The position numbers and the translations under genes are program-made. 64,000 nucleotides of DNA from Dehalococcoidia bacterium (GTDB lineage: Bacteria; Chloroflexota; Dehalococcoidia; Bin125), in NCBI GenBank assembly GCA_022828105.1, contig JAJEJC010000007.1:62001-126000 (forward strand). Direction: 5' to 3'. Every line of letters begins with the position of its first letter. Position 1 is the stretch's first letter. Below the pieces are notes generated by a model that saw nothing but the letters and a program-made list of their open reading frames with translations, was not told the DNA's origin and did no database searches. This document shows positions 8,226 to 16,713 of the stretch, piece after piece.

Positions 8226-9482
8226 TCAGCCCATCGCTCCGTTGGCGTGCAACTCGTCAATCTGCCGGTCGCTCAGACCGAGCAGTTCACCGAACACGTA
8301 CTGGTTGGCCTCGCCCAGCACCGGACCTGGACGGTCACGATGCGCCGGTGTTCTGGACAACCGAATCTGGAGACCATCGGTCAGGTGGGCTCCGATGACT
8401 GGATGGTCGCGAGTGGCGGTCCACTCGCGCGCGTTCATCTGCGGGTCGTTGAGCACGAGGTCGACGCCGTTCTGTACGAAACCGGCAGGGACATCGGCGG
8501 CTTGCAGCCGCTGCATCAGCGCCCGACCGTCCTGACCGGCGGTCCACGAGCCGATGTTCTCGTCCAGCTCGTCCTGATGCCTGAGGCGTGCGGGCAAGGT
8601 GGCGAAGCGGGCGTCGCTGCGCCAATGCGGATGATCGCTGACCTCGCAGAATACTTCCCACTCGGCGTCCGAGGTGCAGGTGATCATGATCCAGTTGTCG
8701 TCGCCGGCCGTCGGGTAGGTGTTGTGCGGCGCGGCCTGGGGCCAGACCGAGCGGTTGCCGGGCGGATTGCCCGTCTCGCGGTAGCGGCGGCCGTTGACGG
8801 TGAAATCGAGCGTGGCGGATCCGGTGAGGGCCATGCCGGTCTCGACCTGCGAGAGATCGATCCACTGCCCCTGCCTGGTTGCTCTGCGATGCTTGAGCGC
8901 TGCCGTGATTGCGGCGGCGGCGGTGAATCCTGCCATGTGGTCGAGGTAGGAATACCCCCAGCCGGCCGGCTCCGACGCCTCGGGCAGTCCTGACATGGAG
9001 GTCAGTCCGCTCAGCGCCTGGGCGGTTGGCCCCCAGGTCGAGTAGTCGCGCTGGGGTCCGGAGTGGCCGAAGCCGGAGAGCGAGACATAGATGATCTCGG
9101 GATTCTCGGCGCACTGCTCCTCGTAGCTCAGACCCCAGTTCTCGAGGATGCGTGAGGAGTAGTTCTCGACCAGGACATCCGAGACTCGGATCAATTGCTT
9201 GATCAGGTCCAGGCCGTCGGGATGGCGAGCATTGATCGTGACTGAGCGCTTGTTGCGATCGAGCCAGTTGAACATGCCGCTGGAATCGGGTGGCTGGAAT
9301 CCGTTGGGATGCGGGCGACCGAACCGGATCGAGTCGAGCGTCTGTTCGTTCTCGACGCGGATCACTTCGGCGCCGAGGTCGCCCAGCAGTCGGGTGCAGG
9401 TCGGTCCGGCGACGATCCAGGTGAAATCGATCACCCGGACGCCGTCGAGCGGCGGTCGCGTGTTGGGGTCGGAGTCGGTCAT
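8226..9482 (-). CDS. CaiB/BaiF family (class III) CoA-transferase, copy B
   Basis: This 418-aa protein is a family III CoA-transferase. It shows GVRVIDFTWIVAGPTCTRLLGDLGAEVIRVE, NRNKRS-type DRNKRSVTINARHPDG, LSGFGHSGPQRDYSTWGP and GQWIDLSQVETGMA. It activates or exchanges a carboxylic acid as its CoA ester. It lies 15 bases downstream of the DUF35/thiolase-fold pair and directly upstream of copy A, so the four genes probably form one catabolic operon acting on a branched or alicyclic acyl-CoA (inference). Its length is usual for the family. Confidence 0.88.
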   Translation of the reverse strand: MTDSDPNTRPPLDGVRVIDFTWIVAGPTCTRLLGDLGAEVIRVENEQTLDSIRFGRPHPNGFQPPDSSGMFNWLDRNKRSVTINARHPDGLDLIKQLIRVSDVLVENYSSRILENWGLSYEEQCAENPEIIYVSLSGFGHSGPQRDYSTWGPTAQALSGLTSMSGLPEASEPAGWGYSYLDHMAGFTAAAAITAALKHRRATRQGQWIDLSQVETGMALTGSATLDFTVNGRRYRETGNPPGNRSVWPQAAPHNTYPTAGDDNWIMITCTSDAEWEVFCEVSDHPHWRSDARFATLPARLRHQDELDENIGSWTAGQDGRALMQRLQAADVPAGFVQNGVDLVLNDPQMNAREWTATRDHPVIGAHLTDGLQIRLSRTPAHRDRPGPVLGEANQYVFGELLGLSDRQIDELHANGAMG

Positions 9483-9497
9483 TGGCGACGCGGCGGC

Positions 9498-9902
9498 CTA
9501 AGCAGGCTCGAACTTGGGCAGGGTGTGCTCGTCGGTGACGTCTTCGAACATGACTTTGACTCGCATGCCGACGCGAATCTCGTCGACATCGACGTTGACG
9601 AGATTGGTGTTCATCCTCGGCCCCTCGTCAAGCTGGACGACAGCGAGCGTGTAGGGAATCTCTTCCTTCCAGGACGGATGGTAGAGCTGGTGCATGCGCA
9701 CCCAGGTGTAGACCTCGCCGTTGCCCGAGGACTCGCGCCACTCCCAGTCCGTCGACCAGTCCTTGTAGCAGCGGTCGCTGTAGGGGTACTGGTAGTGGTC
9801 GGCGGAAGGAAAGTACTGGAGCAGCAGCTTGTGTTCCCTGAGGCCGTCGAAGAAGGGCTGTGTCTGTTCGTCGGGGCTGGGAAGCGGCTTGTCGTAGGCC
9901 AT
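9498..9902 (-). CDS. DUF35 OB-fold protein, partner of the thiolase-fold protein
   Basis: This 134-aa protein has the DUF35 layout: an N-terminal helix and zinc-ribbon position (PFFDGLREHKLLLQYFPSADHYQYP) followed by an OB-fold (GEVYTWVRMHQLYHP, YTLAVVQLDEGPRMNTNLV). In most relatives the ribbon carries four cysteines; here only one remains (DRCYKDW), so it probably does not bind zinc. DUF35 proteins pair with thiolase-fold or hydratase partners, for example ChsH2 with Ltp2 in steroid side-chain cleavage. The upstream gene, 12 bases away, encodes such a thiolase-fold partner. Confidence 0.83.
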   Translation of the reverse strand: MAYDKPLPSPDEQTQPFFDGLREHKLLLQYFPSADHYQYPYSDRCYKDWSTDWEWRESSGNGEVYTWVRMHQLYHPSWKEEIPYTLAVVQLDEGPRMNTNLVNVDVDEIRVGMRVKVMFEDVTDEHTLPKFEPA

Positions 9903-9914
9903 ATGCGGGATGTC

Positions 9915-11105
9915 CTAGTTGGCGTTGGGCGAGAGGATCAGCGTGCCGTGCGTATCGAGCGTGCCGCCGTTGCCGGAGCAGAGCACGATGTCGTGCTTTT
10001 CGACCTGGCGGTCGCCGCCCGAGCCTCGGGCCTGGATCACGCCCTCCGAGATCGGCGTCATGCCCCACATGTAGTAGGACGAGAGCTGACCGCCGCCGGT
10101 GTTGATCATGGGCAGTTCGGCCTCGGGATCAGCGGGATCCTCCGGGTAGAGTCCGATGGCTTCGCCGGGCTTGGCCAGGCCGTAGTCCTCGATCGTGCGG
10201 AGCACGGTGTAGGTGTAGCAGTCGTAGAACTCGCAGACATCGACATCTTCGGGGCCGACGCCGGCCATGCGGTAGGCGGTCTCTCCCGAGACGGTTGCGC
10301 CGGACGTCGTGCCGACCTCGATCTCGGCGTGCGGGAAGTTGCCGGGGTGTCCCTGTCCCATGCCCCAGACGTAGGCGGGCGAGGACTTGAGGTCGCGAGC
10401 CCGCTCGGCGGTGGTGACGATGGTGCAGACTGCGCCGTTGGAGACGAGGCAGCAGTCGAGCAGGTGGAACGGCTCCACGATCCAGCGCGAGTTGTGATAG
10501 TCCTCAAGCGTCAGCGGCTGGCGCATGGTGGCGTGCGGATTGTCAACGGCATATCGCCGCTGGGCGACGCTCACGCGGCCGAGGTCGTTGTTGGCGATCC
10601 CGTAGCGCTCCATGTAGCGTCGCGCAGCCAGGGCGTACGACGTGTTCGCGCCGTAGAAGCCGAAGGCCGGCATGAGCGAGGCCATGCCGGTCGGTCCTCG
10701 GCGACCGGCGCCGCCGTAGGCGGCTCCTGCGGAACCGCCCTGCTGGAGCGGTGCGTCGGCGAAGATGCAGGCGACGTAGTTGGCCATGCCGTGGTGGACG
10801 GCCAGGGCGGCGTACTGGACCATCGCCGAGGCGGTCGCGCCGAAAGAGTTCATGTGGTTGAGCAGGCGCAGGTTGCGCAGCCCGAGGTATCCCTGCAGGG
10901 GAATGCTGATTCCGGTGCCCATCATCCCCGTGATCCCGGGGTTGACCAGCAGGCCGTCAATGTCGTCTTTCTCAAGACCCGCGTCCTCAATCGCCAGCCG
11001 GATTGACTCGCCGGCAAACCACGAGGCGTCGTGTCCGTAGACCTTGCCCATTTCCGTGATGCCCAGACCGCAGATGGCGGTCTGTCCCCTGATCGGATCG
11101 CTCAT
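9915..11105 (-). CDS. Thiolase-fold protein (SCP2/Ltp2-like) without the canonical catalytic Cys
   Basis: This 396-aa protein follows the SCP2-type thiolase fold (AICGLGITEMGK, IRLAIEDAGLEKDDIDG, VCEFYDCYTYTVL, PMINTGGGQLSS). Where active thiolases have CASG, it reads LNHMNSFGATASAM, with no cysteine. The GHPxG motif near the C-terminus is replaced by SSYYMWGMTP. It is therefore unlikely to do Claisen chemistry; retro-aldol cleavage by an Ltp2-like complex with the adjacent DUF35 protein is the best inference. GAGGAG stands eight bases before the ATG. It is the first gene of a DUF35/CoA-transferase run. Confidence 0.85.
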   Translation of the reverse strand: MSDPIRGQTAICGLGITEMGKVYGHDASWFAGESIRLAIEDAGLEKDDIDGLLVNPGITGMMGTGISIPLQGYLGLRNLRLLNHMNSFGATASAMVQYAALAVHHGMANYVACIFADAPLQQGGSAGAAYGGAGRRGPTGMASLMPAFGFYGANTSYALAARRYMERYGIANNDLGRVSVAQRRYAVDNPHATMRQPLTLEDYHNSRWIVEPFHLLDCCLVSNGAVCTIVTTAERARDLKSSPAYVWGMGQGHPGNFPHAEIEVGTTSGATVSGETAYRMAGVGPEDVDVCEFYDCYTYTVLRTIEDYGLAKPGEAIGLYPEDPADPEAELPMINTGGGQLSSYYMWGMTPISEGVIQARGSGGDRQVEKHDIVLCSGNGGTLDTHGTLILSPNAN

Positions 11106-11176
11106 GTGAAACTCCTCGCGAGTGCGGAGTCAGTTTAGCAGTGGGCCCCGCCATTGCCCTGTAGGATCGTTCTCCT

Positions 11177-11710
11177 ATGCCTCATGATCCCGACACCAAC
11201 CAATCTGCCGAGGACATGGCGACTACGTTTCCAGATCGGGCGAGGGCGTACTACGCGATTGCCTTGGCGAGGCGCAACGAACAGTCTCAGTGGGCCAGGA
11301 CTCTTGATACGAGATTGGCAGCCTCGTTCAGTCTCAGCGCAGTGATTGTGGCGATCTTTGCCGCGGCAATGGTCATCGCGCAGGGTGATCTTCCAGTGCT
11401 GTTGGTCGGCATTTCTGCAGTTGTCCTGTTCCTGTTCGCCGCGAGTACGTTTTGCGGCTACATGGCATTCAGGTCAAGCCGCTGGGAGAAGCGTCCTGAT
11501 CTGCGTGATGTGCAGACTCGAGTCCGCCAGTCGGAGGCGCATCAGTGGTTCCTGGCGGCATCGGACATCGTTGCCGCGTACTACGCCGACGCGGTTTACA
11601 TCGAGGAGAAGGAGAAGTGGACCAGGCGATCTGTTCAGGTCACTGCCCTGAATGCGGTGGTCGTTTCGATCGGCGCCACACTGGCAATTGTGTTCTCAGG
11701 CGGGTCGTAG
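11177..11710 (+). CDS. Small integral membrane protein, function unknown
   Basis: This 177-aa protein has a soluble amphipathic N-terminus (RARAYYAIALARRNEQSQWARTLDTRLA), two adjacent membrane helices around residues 50-95 (SLSAVIVAIFAAAMVIA; VLLVGISAVVLFLFAASTFC), a charged cytoplasmic helix (residues 103-150), and a C-terminal membrane helix (VVVSIGATLAIVFSGG). The arrangement of helical soluble part plus two-plus-one helices recalls small SLATT-like membrane modules, but I see no diagnostic motif and no nucleotide-signalling partner nearby. It is a single plus-strand gene between minus-strand runs. Confidence 0.7.
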   Translation: MPHDPDTNQSAEDMATTFPDRARAYYAIALARRNEQSQWARTLDTRLAASFSLSAVIVAIFAAAMVIAQGDLPVLLVGISAVVLFLFAASTFCGYMAFRSSRWEKRPDLRDVQTRVRQSEAHQWFLAASDIVAAYYADAVYIEEKEKWTRRSVQVTALNAVVVSIGATLAIVFSGGS

Positions 11711-11732
11711 CGACAGGCTCCATCCAACCAGA

Positions 11733-11927
11733 CTAAAAGCGAGATCCAATCTCAACGCCCTGTTCATCGCGCGGAAGCGGATACCGACTCTCCAGGTACT
11801 CGAGCAACTCGTCCCCATAACGAAGCAGGTCGGCTTCAGTGGAGGACTCTGCGTCCGGCTTCTCCGGAGGCCGATCGGCCTTTGCCGAGACATGTGCCTT
11901 TCCATTCCTGAATAGGGACAGTGCCAT
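11733..11927 (-). CDS. Small acidic hypothetical protein (64 aa)
   Basis: This 64-aa ORF begins MALSLFRNGKAHVSAKA and ends with an acidic helix-like segment, DLLRYGDELLEYLESRYPL. Its composition looks protein-like, it fills the gap between two genes without conflict, and GGAG lies about 11 bases upstream of the ATG. It follows the SDR gene by 37 bases on the same strand. I recognise no family, and without conservation data it could still be a chance ORF. Confidence 0.45.
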   Translation of the reverse strand: MALSLFRNGKAHVSAKADRPPEKPDAESSTEADLLRYGDELLEYLESRYPLPRDEQGVEIGSRF

Positions 11928-11964
11928 GTCGGATCGGTCTCCGTTCCGTTCTCATCCTATCGAA

Positions 11965-12777
11965 TCACAACACCGTGATGTCTTCGCCGCCGTCGACGTT
12001 GATCGTGTTGCCGGTGACCCAGTTGGAGTCGTCGAGGCTGAGGCCGATGATGGCTCGGGCGATGTCGTCCGGTTCCGTCACGCGGCCGGAGGGATTGTGA
12101 TTCTGGGCGAAATCGAGCAGCTGCATCCCGGCCGGAATCTTCTCCAGGGCCGGGGTGTGGGTGATGCCGGCCTTGATCGCATTGGCGGCGATGCCCTGTG
12201 GGGCAAGCTCGACGGCGAGCTGGCGCAGGTGGGCGGCAAGCGCCGCCTTGGCCGCCGAGACGGCGCCGTACTGGGGAATCACGCGCACGTCGCCGCCTGA
12301 CGTCATGCCGTAGATCTTGCTGCCGCGACCAAGCAGCCCCCGGCTGACCATGTCCTGCGTCCAGTAGACGACCGAGTTGGCCATCACGTCGAGCGTCATC
12401 TCCATCTGCCGCTGCGTAATCGGCCGGTCCTCTTTCTCGCCGACGTACGGGCCCAGGGTGCCAAATGCGAGCGAGTGCAGCAGCACGCGGACCGTTCCGG
12501 GACCGTCCGCGGCGTCGAGTTGATCGCGCAGGCTGTCGAGCATTTCGCCGCGCTTGGCGGCGTCGGCGGCGTTCATGTTGTGGAAGACGGCCTGGCGGCC
12601 GTGCGACTCAATCTCGCCGACGATGCGCTCGACATTGGCCATCGTGGAGCGGCGATCGAGGTGAACGCCGACAATGTGCATGCCCGCCTCGGCGAGCGAG
12701 ACGGCCGTAGTGCCGCCAAATCCGGATGACGCTCCGAGAATCAAGGCCCACTGACCGTCGAGTTGAGGATGTCGCAA
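11965..12777 (-). CDS. Enoyl-ACP reductase-like short-chain dehydrogenase
   Basis: This SDR of about 270 aa has the nucleotide loop LILGASSGFGGTTAVSLAEAG and a catalytic YGAVSAAK in which tyrosine and lysine are seven residues apart. The Y-x6-K spacing is typical of FabI/FabL enoyl reductases rather than the usual SDR Y-x3-K. IKAGITHTPALEKIPAG and VTGNTINVDGGEDIT also fit that group. The track's ATG would add 46 unlikely residues; a TTG at 12777 preceded by CAGGGAG at seven bases places the start at the Rossmann fold. It may reduce an enoyl thioester in fatty-acid synthesis; the substrate is unproven. Confidence 0.8.
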   Translation of the reverse strand: MRHPQLDGQWALILGASSGFGGTTAVSLAEAGMHIVGVHLDRRSTMANVERIVGEIESHGRQAVFHNMNAADAAKRGEMLDSLRDQLDAADGPGTVRVLLHSLAFGTLGPYVGEKEDRPITQRQMEMTLDVMANSVVYWTQDMVSRGLLGRGSKIYGMTSGGDVRVIPQYGAVSAAKAALAAHLRQLAVELAPQGIAANAIKAGITHTPALEKIPAGMQLLDFAQNHNPSGRVTEPDDIARAIIGLSLDDSNWVTGNTINVDGGEDITVL

Positions 12778-12826
12778 GACTGATCTCCCTGAAGCTGGGC
12801 ACTGCGGTGGCTGGATCAGATCCAGA

Positions 12827-14152
12827 TTAGAGTCGCTGCGCGTTGGTGAAGCGCCGGACCACTTCGAAGAGAATCTGGATGCCGGTGTTGAGTCCTTCGA
12901 TCGGTGTGCGCTCATTGTGGCCGTGGACGCCGGACGCCAGCGACGCGTCCATCAGCGTGGGCACGAAGCCGTACGAATGGACGCCATGCCGCCGAAGCAC
13001 GCGGGAATCGGTGAATCCGACGCAGGTCGACGGTACGACGAGCGCGCCCTCAACCTGCTCGCGTACGACATCCTCGATCACGTCGACGATTTCCGTCTCG
13101 AAGCTGCTGGCCGGTCCCATGCTGCCGAACACGACCTCGATCTCGACCTTCGCGTCGTCGATCACGTTGCGCATCTCGCCAATGAAATGCTCATAGGTCT
13201 CGCCGGGCAGAAGCCGGCAGTCGAGCGTGGCTTCGGCATCGGCGGGAATCACGTTGTGCTTGATCCCCGAGGTCGCGCCGGTATTGGAAATCGTGTCACG
13301 GGTTACGGCGGCAAACGCCGGATACGTCCGACAGAGCTTGCTGATGCTCGGCGCGGCGCCGCTCCAGGCGTTGGCGTCCTGCATTCTCTGCAGCGCCTCG
13401 GCCGTGTGCGGTTGGACAGTCACCGCTCGATCCCAGTTCTGGATCGCGTACAACGCGCGGATCAGGCGCTCAACGGCATTGTCGCCGTGCGGCGTGGAAC
13501 CGTGTCCGGGCTGTCCTTCGGCGCGCAGCTTGAGCCAGAGCGGCGATTTCTCCGAGGGAGCGCAGGCGAACACGGGCCGATTGGAACCGAGCATGTTGAG
13601 CGCGCCCATACCGCCTTCATTGAGCGCATACTCCGGCTCGGTGATCCAGTCTTGCTGGTTCTGGTCGAGCCATTCCATGCCGAACATCGAACCGGCCTCC
13701 TCGTCGGCGACGGCGAGAAAGACGATGTCTCGGTTGGGCGTCAGGTTGAACCGCTTGAAGAGCAGCATGACCAGCAGCTCAAGTACGCCCATGCCTTTCA
13801 TGTCGAGCGCGCCGCGTCCCCAGATCATGCCGTCCTTCTCAACGGCGGCAAAGGGATCGACCTCCCAAAACTCCTCCTGGACGGGGACGACATCGGTGTG
13901 ATTGAGCAGCATCAGCGGACGCGCATCGCCGCTTCCAGGCAGACGAGTACGCATCGAGACGCGGCCGGGACCGGCCTGCACGTACTCGCACTCGTAGCCT
14001 TCCGCTTCGAGGATCGGAGCGAGGAACTCGGCGGCGGCCTGCTCATTGCCGGGGGGATTCGACGTATTGACCTGGAGGTACTGCCGCAGAATCGAGGTGA
14101 CTTCGGCAGTCACGTCGTCCCAGTTGATGCCGAGTTGAGGTGTGGTGGTCAT
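12827..14152 (-). CDS. M20 family zinc metallopeptidase/deacylase (ArgE/DapE/CPG2-like)
   Basis: This 441-aa protein has the M20 metal and catalytic residues in order: LMLLNHTDVVPV (His, Asp), RGALDMKGMG (bridging Asp), VADEEAGS (catalytic Glu and metal Glu), and a C-terminal SGVHGHNERTP-type histidine. The family hydrolyses amide bonds in N-acyl amino acids or dipeptides; this one's substrate cannot be told. No signal peptide is visible, so it is cytoplasmic. It is followed on the same strand by the SDR gene with a gap of about 49 bases. Confidence 0.88.
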   Translation of the reverse strand: MTTTPQLGINWDDVTAEVTSILRQYLQVNTSNPPGNEQAAAEFLAPILEAEGYECEYVQAGPGRVSMRTRLPGSGDARPLMLLNHTDVVPVQEEFWEVDPFAAVEKDGMIWGRGALDMKGMGVLELLVMLLFKRFNLTPNRDIVFLAVADEEAGSMFGMEWLDQNQQDWITEPEYALNEGGMGALNMLGSNRPVFACAPSEKSPLWLKLRAEGQPGHGSTPHGDNAVERLIRALYAIQNWDRAVTVQPHTAEALQRMQDANAWSGAAPSISKLCRTYPAFAAVTRDTISNTGATSGIKHNVIPADAEATLDCRLLPGETYEHFIGEMRNVIDDAKVEIEVVFGSMGPASSFETEIVDVIEDVVREQVEGALVVPSTCVGFTDSRVLRRHGVHSYGFVPTLMDASLASGVHGHNERTPIEGLNTGIQILFEVVRRFTNAQRL

Positions 14153-14192
14153 TGGACGAGTATACGTATTGCTCGCATTGATTCCCCTGGAT

Positions 14193-15008
14193 TCAGTTCG
14201 CCGCCGCGGTCTTGATTTGCTTGACTTCCGCCGTGATCCGCGACATCAGTTCTCCCGCTCGGTCGTGAATGGCAACGGCGCAGTACTGGGTGATGATGGT
14301 TGGATCGAGGTTGACTTCGATCATTGGGTGGCCGCGCTGACCGACGGCGAAGGCAAAGTCTGCGGCTGGAGAGACAACCGCGGTGGTGCCGACGAGGATG
14401 ACGCAGTCGGCCTGGGAAGACTCGACATAACAGCGCTGGAGGCAATCGGGCGGAATCGGTTCGCCAAACATCACGGTGTCGGTCTTGACGATGCCGCCGC
14501 ACTGATCGCAGCGCGGCGGGAAGACCTCGGGAATCTCGTCGAACGGCGTGCGCGAGTTGCATTCGATGCAGCGCAGTAGCGTCGTGCAACCGTGAATCTC
14601 GGTCAGGCACTCAGCTCCGGCGGCGCGGTGCAGGCCGTCAACGTTTTGCGTGATGATGTGCTTCAGCACGCCGATGCGCTCGAGTTCGGCCATCGCGAAG
14701 TGGGCGTCGTTGGGTTGCGCCTCGGCGATGGTGGCGGTCAGTTGGTCCGGGTTGCGGCGGCGCTCGGCAACGCGACCCCACCAAGCGGCGGGATCGGCGG
14801 AGAACTCTTCGTACTGGTTCAGAGGCGGTTCGCCGTGCTTGGTCCAGAGGCCGTCCTTGCCACGAAAGGTCGGGATGCCGGACTCCGCGGAGATGCCGGC
14901 GCCAGTCAACGCGATGCAGTATCGGGACTCGGCGAGCAGAGCCGCTGCGCGCTCAATCGACTGCTGATGCTGGTCCGGCAGGCCGCCGGACTCGATGGGT
15001 TGGGTCAT
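14193..15008 (-). CDS. Sir2 family NAD-dependent protein deacylase
   Basis: This sirtuin of about 271 aa removes acyl groups from protein lysines using NAD. It has ALTGAGISAESGIPTFRG for NAD binding, the catalytic TQNVDGLHRAAG with EIHG, two Cys pairs (CIEC and CDQC) forming the zinc site, VMFGEPIP, and GTTAVVSPAADF. The substrate-side Ala/Tyr/Arg pattern of SIRT5-type desuccinylases is not evident. I use the ATG at 15008 because GAGG is nine bases upstream; the ATG at 15017 would touch it. A leader ORF and two hairpins lie upstream on the same strand. Confidence 0.9.
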   Translation of the reverse strand: MTQPIESGGLPDQHQQSIERAAALLAESRYCIALTGAGISAESGIPTFRGKDGLWTKHGEPPLNQYEEFSADPAAWWGRVAERRRNPDQLTATIAEAQPNDAHFAMAELERIGVLKHIITQNVDGLHRAAGAECLTEIHGCTTLLRCIECNSRTPFDEIPEVFPPRCDQCGGIVKTDTVMFGEPIPPDCLQRCYVESSQADCVILVGTTAVVSPAADFAFAVGQRGHPMIEVNLDPTIITQYCAVAIHDRAGELMSRITAEVKQIKTAAAN

Positions 15009-15046
15009 GAACCACATCCTCGGACATGAGAACTCAGATATGAGAA

Positions 15047-15101
15047 CGCCCCCTTGCGGGGGCGCATCATCCTGTGTGCATCAGGCTCCCTAGCGGGAGC
15101 C
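15047..15101 (-). promoter_or_regulatory. Two stacked stem-loops upstream of the sirtuin gene
   Basis: Two perfect 7-bp GC stems lie 39 bases or more upstream of the sirtuin start. Read on the minus strand, the first is GGCTCCC-GCTA-GGGAGCC (15084-15101) and the second CGCCCCC-GCAA-GGGGGCG (15047-15064), with a GNRA-type loop. Neither is followed by a run of T. The stop codon of the 21-aa leader ORF is in the first loop. They may act as an attenuator for the sirtuin gene or as a roadblock between the divergent genes; the role is inferred. Confidence 0.5.
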
Positions 15102-15155
15102 AAGACTGTCGACTTGAAGGACTCCATACAGGAGGTGAATGTTCAGCTTGCGCAT
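15090..15155 (-). CDS. Candidate 21-aa leader peptide
   Basis: A short ORF (MRKLNIHLLYGVLQVDSLGSR) is preceded by GGAGG five bases before its ATG, better than most starts in this window. It ends with TAG inside the loop of a 7-bp hairpin, and a second hairpin follows before the sirtuin gene. It has three Leu in a short span but no strong run of one amino acid. The combination of strong ribosome site, tiny ORF and overlapping hairpin resembles a translation-controlled leader. No homologue is known to me. Confidence 0.4.
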   Translation of the reverse strand: MRKLNIHLLYGVLQVDSLGSR

Positions 15156-15299
15156 CGAGCCCTCCTTCCGTTTCCCAACCGCCGTCATGGTAGCGCATGC
15201 CGAACGGATTGTCATCCCTGCGTCGGCGTTCGGCGACAGTCCCAACTCGGATACACTTCGGACGTAACGGATCGTCGCGCGCACGGAGGAAGGCAGCCG

Positions 15300-16634
15300 A
15301 TGCTAAGGCTGGCCAATCCCTTGCCCGGTCACCGGCTCGGCGGCTGGACCGAAGTGGACAACCCGCCTCGACGCGTCGCGAGCGGCGGCCAGCATTGGTC
15401 ACTGCTCATACTGGCGGCCTCCGCGCTGGTCGCCATGATGTCGGTTGTCTTTGATTTGCGCGTCGGATCCGGCCCGCAACCGCAGGCTGAAGCGTCGGCG
15501 ACCGTCGTCTCGGCACCGACATCGGATCCGAATGCCCTGGCCGATCAACGCACAACAATCGAACAGCGGGACCCGCTCGCCAGCGCGACGACAGCCACGG
15601 CGGCGACGTCGACAACCACGGCGCTCGATTCCGTCTCTGCGTCCGACCAATCGTCGTCGATGACGCCGTCGGCTGCAGCGGATTCGGGCCTCGCCACCGA
15701 GGCTGCAGCAACGATTGCGGGCGCGGGAGCGACCGGTCAGGTCGCCGCGTTGTCCGCGAGCGCCGACGAGTTGGCCAAGGATCCTGGCGGGGCGGCGGCG
15801 GGTGGAGAGTCATTAGACGCGGCTTCGCGGATTCGCGAGTACCTGGGACTTCACCCGGGCGCGCAGCTCCCCGTGTCGTTCAGCTACGAAGTGCAGGAAG
15901 GCGACACCGCATCGAGCATTGCCAGGCGATTCGGTCTGGAAGAAGCGACGGTGCTGTTCAACAACTTCGACATCTACGACGCCAATCACCTGACCGTCGG
16001 CCAGCGTCTGCAACTCCCGCCAGTGGACGGCCTGGTCTACACCGTGCAACCGGGAGATTCCCTGTCGCGGCTCGAGCAGAACTACCAGGCCGACTTCGCG
16101 GCGACCATTGCATTCACTTCCAACGGGATCACGAGCCCCGAGCAGATCCAGGTCGGACAGAGGCTGTTGCTGGTTCAGGGATCGGCGTCGATTTCAGGCG
16201 CGTCGGCGGCGAGCGAGAGTTCGGGCGGCGGGCAGGCCGCGCAGACCTGGTCGGAGCCGACCTTCGTCTGGCCGCTGGGACCGGACGGGATTAGCGATCC
16301 GTTTGGGACTCCGAGAGCGAACGCATTCGGCTATCACACCGGGGTCGATTTCCTTGCCCCGATCGGGACGATTGTCGGCGCCTCGGCGGCCGGTCAGGTC
16401 ACTGTGGCGACCTGGGACCCCTCGTACGGAAACTGGGTCGAGATCAGTCACGGCGGGGGCTACCGTTCCCGCTATGCGCATCTGGATGAGATCTGGGTGC
16501 GCGAAGGCGAGTGGGTGCAGTCCAACGCGTACATTGGCACCGTGGGCAACACGGGAAACTCCTCAGGCGCCCACTTGCATTTCGAGATCATCGTTGGCGG
16601 CCAGGCGGTCAATCCGCTGCCCTGGCTGAACTAG
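15300..16634 (+). CDS. LysM-M23 peptidase, membrane-anchored cell-wall hydrolase
   Basis: The product is about 444 aa, starting at MLRLANPLPGHRLGGW, where GGAGGA is nine bases upstream; the track's longer frame runs through the leader region. One membrane helix (LLILAASALVAMMSVVF) is followed by a long Ala/Ser/Thr-rich linker. Then come two LysM repeats (SYEVQEGDTASSIARRFG; VYTVQPGDSLSRLEQNY) and a C-terminal M23 zinc peptidase domain with HTGVDFLAP and HLHFEI. It should bind and cut peptidoglycan, or act as a NlpD/EnvC-like activator if inactive, but the zinc residues are present. Confidence 0.9.
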   Translation: MLRLANPLPGHRLGGWTEVDNPPRRVASGGQHWSLLILAASALVAMMSVVFDLRVGSGPQPQAEASATVVSAPTSDPNALADQRTTIEQRDPLASATTATAATSTTTALDSVSASDQSSSMTPSAAADSGLATEAAATIAGAGATGQVAALSASADELAKDPGGAAAGGESLDAASRIREYLGLHPGAQLPVSFSYEVQEGDTASSIARRFGLEEATVLFNNFDIYDANHLTVGQRLQLPPVDGLVYTVQPGDSLSRLEQNYQADFAATIAFTSNGITSPEQIQVGQRLLLVQGSASISGASAASESSGGGQAAQTWSEPTFVWPLGPDGISDPFGTPRANAFGYHTGVDFLAPIGTIVGASAAGQVTVATWDPSYGNWVEISHGGGYRSRYAHLDEIWVREGEWVQSNAYIGTVGNTGNSSGAHLHFEIIVGGQAVNPLPWLN

Positions 16635-16713
16635 CCGGATCGCGGCTGGTGCTACTCCCAACGGAAAATCAAGTCCGGGCTGCGGGACGAGGCCGTCCGG
16701 CGTGGAGGTTGAG

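Noticed and set aside
15047-15101. Standard intrinsic terminators
   Set aside because: Stems are strong but no T-run follows on either strand, and they lie between divergent starts rather than after genes.
15054-15299. N-terminal extension of the LysM-M23 ORF
   Set aside because: It runs through the hairpins and lacks protein-like sequence; GGAGGA supports the start at 15300.
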